Shown here: positions 59,226 to 64,000 of the stretch, in pieces | Numbering within the stretch: position 1 is the stretch's first letter | Layout of the letters: every line of letters begins with the position of its first letter | Program-made: the position numbers and the translations under genes | The notes under the pieces: generated by a model | What the model saw: only the letters and a program-made list of their open reading frames with translations | Databases searched by the model: none | What the model was told of the DNA's origin: nothing | Assembly: GCA_016234705.1 (NCBI GenBank) | Contig: JACRAS010000178.1 | Coordinates: 1-64,000 of the forward strand | Direction: 5' to 3' | Length of the DNA stretch: 64,000 bases | Origin: Betaproteobacteria bacterium | GTDB taxonomy: Bacteria; Pseudomonadota; Gammaproteobacteria; Burkholderiales; SG8-39

Positions 59226-60183
59226 GCGCGGCGCCCGCCTCGCCCGCATGTTTGTTGGCGGCGCTTGCGCGCTGCTCGCCGCCGCGGCGGTCGCAGCCGA
59301 GGCAGTCAGCGTGAAGCCGGTGCGCGTGAGCGAGCACGTCTGGTACGTGCAGGGACAGTCGGGGGTCGCTGACGCCGCCAACCAGGGCTTCAATTCGAAT
59401 GCCGGCTTCGTCGTCACGCCCGAGGGGGTGGTCGTGATCGATGCCCTGGGCACGCCGGCGCTGGGCCGCGCGTTGATCGCGGCAATCCGCACGGTGAGCG
59501 ACCAGCCGATCCGGCGGGTCATTGTCACCCACTACCATGCGGACCATTTCTACGGCCTTTCCGCGTTCAGGCAGGCAGGGGCCGAGGTGTGGGCGCACAA
59601 GGCGGCGCGCGAGTATCTAGCCAGCGGCGAAGCGCAGGCCCGCCTTGAGCAACGCCGGCGCGAACTCGCCCCGTGGGTCGACGAACGCACGCCGCTCCTT
59701 ACCCCCGATCGTTGGCTGGAGGGAAACACTTCTTTTGCGCTGGGCGGGCTCCATTTCGACCTGCTCTACGTCGGACCGGCGCACGCGCCGGACGACCTGG
59801 CCGTGATGGTGCGCGAGGACGCAGTGTTGCTTTCCGGCGACATCGTCTTCTCCGGACGCGTGCCCTTCGTCGGCAATGCCGACAGCCGACGCTGGCTCGC
59901 GGCGATGGATGAACTGCTGCGCCTTAAGCCCAAGGTGCTGATACCCGGCCACGGCGCGGCCTCGCGTGACCCCGTCGCGGATCTCGCCTTCACGCGCGAC
60001 TACCTGCGCCATCTGCGCGCCGCCATGGGCCGCGCCGCCGAAGACATGGTGCCATTCGAGGAAGCCTATCGGCAGACAGACTGGCGCCGGTTCGAGAACA
60101 TGCCCGCCTTCGATGCGGCGAACCGCGTCAACGCCTACGGCACCTATCTGCTGATGGAGCGCGAGTCGCTGCGGAAAAAATAG
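59209..60183 (+). CDS. Exported metallo-beta-lactamase-fold hydrolase (SoxH-like)
   Basis: 324 residues starting inside soxB. Signal-like MFVGGACALLAAAAVAA. Zinc motif VTHYHADHFYG (HxHxDH), second-metal D in LLSGDIVFSG, and H in IPGHGAASRD. Resembles SoxH-type and quinoprotein-relay hydrolases that accompany Sox and PQQ systems; could act on glutathione persulfide-type or other periplasmic thiol substrates. Translation appears coupled to soxB. Confidence 0.88.
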   Translation: MPASSERGARLARMFVGGACALLAAAAVAAEAVSVKPVRVSEHVWYVQGQSGVADAANQGFNSNAGFVVTPEGVVVIDALGTPALGRALIAAIRTVSDQPIRRVIVTHYHADHFYGLSAFRQAGAEVWAHKAAREYLASGEAQARLEQRRRELAPWVDERTPLLTPDRWLEGNTSFALGGLHFDLLYVGPAHAPDDLAVMVREDAVLLSGDIVFSGRVPFVGNADSRRWLAAMDELLRLKPKVLIPGHGAASRDPVADLAFTRDYLRHLRAAMGRAAEDMVPFEEAYRQTDWRRFENMPAFDAANRVNAYGTYLLMERESLRKK

Positions 60184-60204
60184 CGCGGCAGGTCGTCGCC
60201 CGGT

Positions 60205-60579
60205 CTAGGCCGAGGCGCTGCGCAACACCCAATCGGTAATGGCCTTCAGGATCTCGGGCGCATCGCCGATGGCGGGCATGACCCGCAGCTCGAGCTGCGG
60301 ATGCTGCTCGCGTAGCTTCCCCACCAGCAGCGGCAGGTCCTGCTTCAGGTGGCCGCCCTGCGCCATGAACAGCGGCACCAGAACGACGCGCCGCGCGCCA
60401 CGCGCCGCGGACTGCGCCACCGCCGCCTCCAGCGACGGCGTCATGAAATCCTGAAACGCAAGCTCGACCTGGGTGTCCGGCCGCGCCGCCTGCAGTTGCT
60501 TTTTGATAATGGCGAAGGGCGCCGCCCATTCCTGGTCACGCGCGCCGTGGGCAAACAGGATGATGGCTTGGTCGTTCAT
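60205..60579 (-). CDS. CbiX/SirB-like small chelatase
   Basis: 124 residues: AIILFAHGARDQEWAAPF carries the conserved His, then VELAFQDFMTPSLEAAVAQ and RRVVLVPLFMAQGGHLKQDLP with the second His. This length is the short CbiX form that inserts Co or Fe into sirohydrochlorin; here a sirohaem or cobalamin role cannot be separated. Stands alone. Confidence 0.88.
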   Translation of the reverse strand: MNDQAIILFAHGARDQEWAAPFAIIKKQLQAARPDTQVELAFQDFMTPSLEAAVAQSAARGARRVVLVPLFMAQGGHLKQDLPLLVGKLREQHPQLELRVMPAIGDAPEILKAITDWVLRSASA

Positions 60580-60841
60580 GGCGATTGTTACCCCTTTGCG
60601 ATCAAATTAGTTTCCGCGCTTGGCCGCGGCGGTAGACGAATACCCCGGACCTGATCATGTTTGCTCCTGACAAATATTGCGACAGCGCGTCTGCGCGACC
60701 AGAAAAGCGCACCGCCAGCCGAACAGCGCAAAGGCGAAGAGTACCGCAACGCCGCGGCGCTAGTCATCCAGGCAGCGCGCCGCCCCCGGTCCTGTGCTCT
60801 AATAAAGCCCTGTCTGTTTCGAATACGCCGAAGGAGCATCC

Positions 60842-61165
60842 ATGACACACACCTATGAGGAACTCAAGCATAAGCCCCTCACCGAACTGCGCGAGATCGC
60901 CAAAGACATCACCCACGAAGCCGTGCAGGGCTACACGCAACTGAACAAGGACCACCTGCTGGTGGCCCTGTGCAAGGCGCTCGGCATCGACATGCATGCG
61001 CACAAGGAAGTAAAGGGCATAGACAAGGCCGCGACCAAGGCTAGGATCAAGGAGTGGAAAAAGAAACGCGACGAGGCGCTGGCGGCGCGGGATCGCAAGG
61101 CGCTGAAGACCGCCATGGACCAGATCCACCACCTCAAGCGCGTCATGCGCAAGGCCATGGTCTAG
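60842..61165 (+). CDS. Rho N-terminal/SAP-like small helical protein
   Basis: 107 residues. The N-terminal part YEELKHKPLTELREIAKDI, then LNKDHLLVALCKALGI resembles the Rho-N/SAP helix-loop-helix (LK..L.ELREIA). The rest is Lys-rich (EWKKKRDEALAARDRKALKTAMDQIHHLKRVMRK), suggesting nucleic-acid binding. Function not known. It overlaps the frame of the dehydrogenase remnant on the other strand at its end. Confidence 0.8.
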   Translation: MTHTYEELKHKPLTELREIAKDITHEAVQGYTQLNKDHLLVALCKALGIDMHAHKEVKGIDKAATKARIKEWKKKRDEALAARDRKALKTAMDQIHHLKRVMRKAMV

Positions 61166-61517
61166 CCAGCCCGCCGATACGCATCCCGCGGCAAACTCTT
61201 GCCCCCCCCGCCAACTGCTCCACTTCGCGCTGCGTCAGTCCGAGCAGCCCGGCCGCCACCACGCTGACGTGCCGGTTCGGCTTGAGCCGGTCGAGGCGGA
61301 ACACCTCGACGTAGCGCGGCAGCATGCCGACGCCAAGCGCGTCATGCCCGGTGAGGTTCGCCTCCACCAGTTGGTCCGCGACCAGGCCGGCTTCGCGCTC
61401 GTTCGAACCGGTGCGGCCGATGAGCGCGCGCGTCACCGCTTTTAGCTGCGCGGCGCGAACGGTGACGTAGGATGTGTTCGCGCTCGCGTTTGATTCCGGA
61501 AAATCGGCAGGCATCAT
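61143..61517 (-). pseudogene. N-terminal stub of an Ldh2/malate dehydrogenase-family gene
   Basis: From ATG 61517 the frame reads TVRAAQLKAVTRALIGRTGSNE, then AGLVADQLVEANLTGHDALGVGMLPRYV: the start of the NAD(P)-dependent L-lactate/malate dehydrogenase (YlbC/MdhYall) family. After RLKPNRHVSVVA the frame becomes LLGLTQREVEQLAGG and ends, so more than 200 residues are missing. Usually this motif reads HDSHGV; here HDALGV lacks the His. Confidence 0.65.
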
Positions 61518-61658
61518 ACCTGCCCTGTTGCGAGCGCAACGATTGGAGCTGCTCAGCCTGCGCGGTTTCCGGCAATTGAAGATTGACGCGGCGGAGCGCG
61601 ATGCGCCACAATCGCGGCATTGTAAAAACGTCGCCCGCATTGCGGTTCCCTTATTCCC

Positions 61659-61997
61659 ATGGATGATCTCGCTTCGACGCTGTATTGGCTGCGCCTGGTG
61701 CAACTCCTGCTTGCGATACCGCTGCTCGCGCTCGCCGGACAAGGCGTGGTGTTCATGATCGCGCGTTCGGTGGGCCAGAGCGTTGACTCGAACTTCTTTT
61801 TCCGGGTTCTTAAGACGGTGGTCATGCCGTTCACGCGTCTCGCCCGCCTGATCACGCCTAAGAGGATCAGCGATCGCCAGCTGCCGCTGGTGGTCCTGTC
61901 GCTGCTCCTGGTCGGGTACATCTGGGTCATGATCGCGATCGCCGACCTGTGCATCAGCCACGGCGTCGCGGTGGCGCAGTGCCTGCAGGAGCGCTGA
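61659..61997 (+). CDS. Two-helix membrane protein of unknown function
   Basis: 112 residues with two hydrophobic segments (LVQLLLAIPLLALAGQGVVFM, about 13-33, and LPLVVLSLLLVGYIWVMIAIA, about 74-94) joined by a basic cytoplasmic loop (FFRVLKTVVMPFTRLARLITPKRIS). Not recognised as a named family. It abuts the TPR gene, with which it is probably co-transcribed and may form a membrane-anchored unit. Confidence 0.75.
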   Translation: MDDLASTLYWLRLVQLLLAIPLLALAGQGVVFMIARSVGQSVDSNFFFRVLKTVVMPFTRLARLITPKRISDRQLPLVVLSLLLVGYIWVMIAIADLCISHGVAVAQCLQER

Positions 61998-62573
61998 GTG
62001 CGCCGCACGCTGCAACGCTGGTACCGGGACCACATGGCGGCCTGGTGCATCCTGTTCCGGCAGCGTGAAAAGGGCATCTCCTACTACATGAAAATGCTCG
62101 CGGCCGATCCGCGCGACACGCTGGCGCTGGCGTCGATCGCGTTTCGCTACGCCGAAGCCGGCCGCCGCCACGACGCGCTCGAGATGTTCGAGCGGGTCAT
62201 CGCGCTCAGGCCGGACGATAACGAGGCGCACTTCAACCGCGGATTCCTGCTGCAGGAACTGGGGAGGCACGACGAGGCGCTCGCGGCGTTCCGGCGCGCG
62301 ACCGAGATCAACCCGGACCACGACCGGGCGCATTACGGCATCGGCCTGTCGCTGATCGCCTTGCGCCGCTACGAGGAGGCCGTGGCGCCGCTCAAGCGCA
62401 ACACGGTGCTGCAGCCGATGAGCCCCTACGGTTGGTACCAGCTTGCACGCGTCGAGGTCGACCTCAACCAGCGCGACAAGGCGCAGAAGGTTCTGGAGCA
62501 TCTGATGACCTTCGAGCCCAAGGTCGCGAAACAGCTTGCACGCGAGACCGGGCTCAAATTGCCAGGTAAATGA
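61998..62573 (+). CDS. TPR-repeat protein
   Basis: 191 residues from GTG 61998, directly after the previous stop. Three to four tetratricopeptide units: LALASIAFRYAEAGRRHDALEMFERVIALRPDD, NEAHFNRGFLLQELGRHDEALAAFRRATEINPDH, RAHYGIGLSLIALRRYEEAVAPLKRNTVLQP. No catalytic domain; scaffold or binding role. Function unknown. Confidence 0.85.
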   Translation: MRRTLQRWYRDHMAAWCILFRQREKGISYYMKMLAADPRDTLALASIAFRYAEAGRRHDALEMFERVIALRPDDNEAHFNRGFLLQELGRHDEALAAFRRATEINPDHDRAHYGIGLSLIALRRYEEAVAPLKRNTVLQPMSPYGWYQLARVEVDLNQRDKAQKVLEHLMTFEPKVAKQLARETGLKLPGK

Positions 62574-62772
62574 GTCAAGCGCGTCCAATCGAAGCAAATG
62601 CTTCTTGCCGCGTCGCAACATACCGTCCGGCGACTCAGGATCTGAGACCTTTGCGCAAAGCAACAAGTCCGCCTCGCCCATTCCACGAAAATCGCAGCGC
62701 GCGTAAGGTTGGCGTAAGCAAAGCCGGTTAGCCTCGCGCAGGCAAGCTGCGGAAAAACCACAAAATGTGGTG

Positions 62773-62799
62773 ATGCCACGTCCGCGTGGCATGTTTTTT
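62773..62799 (+). terminator. Rho-independent terminator before the symporter operon
   Basis: ATGCCACG (62773-62780) and CGTGGCAT (62785-62792) form an 8-bp stem with a TCCG loop, followed by GTTTTTTG. A small ACCACA/TGTGGT hairpin lies just upstream. Confidence 0.7.
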
Positions 62800-62837
62800 G
62801 TGTTGATTTCTACTGGTCACCAAAGGAGGGGCACGTC

Positions 62838-63101
62838 ATGCAGTTGACCGAAAAGCACCTTGAGTACTGGAGCAAGAACCTGCGCATCTCCGGGATCTTG
62901 CTCGCAATCTGGTTCATCGTCACTTTTGTCGTCGGCTACTATTCGCGCGAATTATCATTCAATTTCTTCGGATGGCCGTTCTCGTTCTGGATGGGAGCGC
63001 AGGGCGCCTTGATCATCTACGTGGTCATCATCTGGTATTACGCACGCTACATGAACGCGCTCGACCGGGAATACGGAGTGCATGAAGGAGAAGACGAATG
63101 A
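62838..63101 (+). CDS. DUF4212 small membrane subunit of a sodium:solute symporter
   Basis: 87 residues: MQLTEKHLEYWSKNLRISGIL, then two helices (LAIWFIVTFVVGYY and FWMGAQGALIIYVVIIWYYARYM) and LDREYGVHEGE. This is the standard DUF4212 partner of acetate/solute symporters. GGAGGGG is 9 bases upstream. It overlaps the symporter start by 4 bases. Confidence 0.93.
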   Translation: MQLTEKHLEYWSKNLRISGILLAIWFIVTFVVGYYSRELSFNFFGWPFSFWMGAQGALIIYVVIIWYYARYMNALDREYGVHEGEDE

Positions 63102-64000
63102 GCACGCAAGCGAACCCTGCAAGCGGTACAGGCGGTATGTTTTCGGGCGGTAGCGGCAAGGATTTCAAAGGGCAGCTGAAGAAAATCTACACCTGGTATA
63201 CAGGGGGCTTCCTGGTGTTCCTGGTGGCTCTGGCGATCGCGGAGCAGCTGGGCCTGCCGAAGAAAATGATCGGCTACATTTTCCTGCTCGCCACGGTCGG
63301 ACTGTACGCCGGCATCGGCATCATGGCGCGGACCTCCGATGCGGCCGAGTATTACGTCGCCGGCCGGCGCGTCCCGGCACTGTTCAACGGCATGGCGACC
63401 GGCGCCGACTGGATGTCCGCTGCGTCCTTCATCGGCATGGCGGGAACCCTCTATCTCACCGGCTTTTTCGGGCTGTCCTTCATCATGGGCTGGACCGGCG
63501 GTTATTGCCTGGTGGCGCTGTTCCTCGCGCCCTATCTGAGAAAATTCGGCCAGTTCACCATTCCCGATTTTCTCGGCGCGCGCTACGGCGGCCACATACC
63601 TCGCGCGGTGGGCATTTTCGCCGCCATCCTGTGCTCGTTCACCTACGTGGTGGCGCAGATCTACGGCGTGGGCCTGATTACCGCGCGCATGGTCGGCGTC
63701 GACTTCCACGTCGGGATCTTCCTCGGTCTAGGCGGCATTCTGGTGTGCTCGTTCCTCGGCGGCATGCGCGCGGTCACCTGGACGCAAGTGGCGCAATACA
63801 TCATCCTGATCGTCGCCTACATGATCCCGGTGGTTTGGCTGTCGGTGAAGCACACCACGATTCCGATACCGCAACTCGTCTACGGCAAAATGCTGGAAAA
63901 GGTCACCGCCAGGGAAGAAGTGCTGATCAAGGATCCGAAAGAGCTGGAGGTGCGCGGCATCTTCAAGTCTCGCGCCGATGCTGCGAGCGCCAATCTGAAG
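63098..64000 (+). CDS. Sodium:solute symporter (cut by window end)
   Basis: The first 301 residues are present and the frame is open at the window edge. N-terminal Gly/Ser-rich cytoplasmic leader, then SSS-family helices: YTWYTGGFLVFLVALAIAEQ, EYYVAGRRVPALFNGMATGADWMSAASFIGMAG, GGYCLVALFLAPYLRKFGQFTIPDFLGARYGG, AVTWTQVAQYIILIVAYMIPVVW. It resembles the ActP-like group paired with DUF4212, whose members take up short carboxylates such as acetate. The extended soluble insertion at the end (LEKVTAREEVLIKDPKELEVRG) is typical of this subgroup. Confidence 0.92.
   Translation, partial: MSTQANPASGTGGMFSGGSGKDFKGQLKKIYTWYTGGFLVFLVALAIAEQLGLPKKMIGYIFLLATVGLYAGIGIMARTSDAAEYYVAGRRVPALFNGMATGADWMSAASFIGMAGTLYLTGFFGLSFIMGWTGGYCLVALFLAPYLRKFGQFTIPDFLGARYGGHIPRAVGIFAAILCSFTYVVAQIYGVGLITARMVGVDFHVGIFLGLGGILVCSFLGGMRAVTWTQVAQYIILIVAYMIPVVWLSVKHTTIPIPQLVYGKMLEKVTAREEVLIKDPKELEVRGIFKSRADAASANLK

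Noticed and set aside
1-64000. CRISPR arrays, rRNA and tRNA genes
   Set aside because: I looked for regularly spaced repeats, CCA-ended cloverleaf segments and conserved rRNA blocks and saw none; a dedicated scan would be needed to exclude a single diverged tRNA.

Overview
The window reads as one chromosome segment of a high-GC, thiosulfate-oxidising betaproteobacterium, probably in or near the Rhodocyclales/Nitrosomonadales. This placement is an inference from the housekeeping order purM < > AI-2E permease-hda-HAD-pcnB-folK-deoxynucleoside kinase-panC, from a Sox cluster without soxCD, and from the many class I c-type cytochromes. No rRNA or tRNA gene and no CRISPR array was seen.

Layout. 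(1) 0.4-10.7 kb: respiratory block. Two exported four-haem cytochromes and a membrane cytochrome flank a NarL/NarX-type two-component system. A divergent operon then encodes a double rhodanese, a six-haem cytochrome, a Tat-exported four-cluster ferredoxin, an NrfD-type quinone membrane subunit and a small cytochrome c; no molybdoenzyme catalytic subunit is present. (2) 11.0-18.1 kb: a dense toxin-antitoxin island with RHH/PIN, AbrB/PIN, a headless PIN gene, two HigBA-like pairs, an orphan AbiEi, a 58-residue antitoxin/PIN pair and a BrnT pair whose toxin carries a nonsense codon. Palindromic operators lie next to several modules. (3) 18.4-21.6 kb: a minus-strand operon of radical-SAM activase, Ycf46-like AAA ATPase, Ycf35 (DUF1257) and DUF2997 proteins; the ATPase is frameshifted by a 20-bp duplication, and pieces of ATPase genes lie in the neighbouring toxin-antitoxin island. 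(4) 21.7-25.5 kb: acylphosphatase and dnaE.

(5) 25.7-40.3 kb: an acyl-CoA catabolic region that looks assembled and partly decayed: a group II intron tail, an SDR, a DMT permease, two acyl-CoA dehydrogenases, an enoyl-CoA hydratase, a Bug-type binding protein, a thioesterase, RidA, several gene stubs, short direct repeats, a short TPS-domain exoprotein with 36-residue repeats, and a convergent benzoyl-CoA-reductase-like quartet. (6) 40.3-48.2 kb: housekeeping genes. (7) 48.3-49.8 kb: broken ParE pair, IS110 stub and a MazEF pair. (8) 50-54.7 kb: MOSC protein, phosphomannomutase, small exported DUF302 and DsrE-like proteins. (9) 55.1-60.2 kb: soxYZAXB plus a metallo-beta-lactamase-fold hydrolase. 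(10) 60.2-64 kb: CbiX-like chelatase, small genes, and a DUF4212/sodium:solute symporter pair cut by the window end.

Working together, SoxYZ/AX/B would oxidise thiosulfate in the periplasm and pass electrons to the soluble cytochromes. The rhodanese/DsrE proteins and the cytochrome-FeS-NrfD complex plausibly handle sulfane sulfur and link the quinone pool to those cytochromes. The acyl-CoA genes suggest a separate, possibly aromatic, carbon-degradation route. Two families of extragenic palindromes occur between housekeeping genes.
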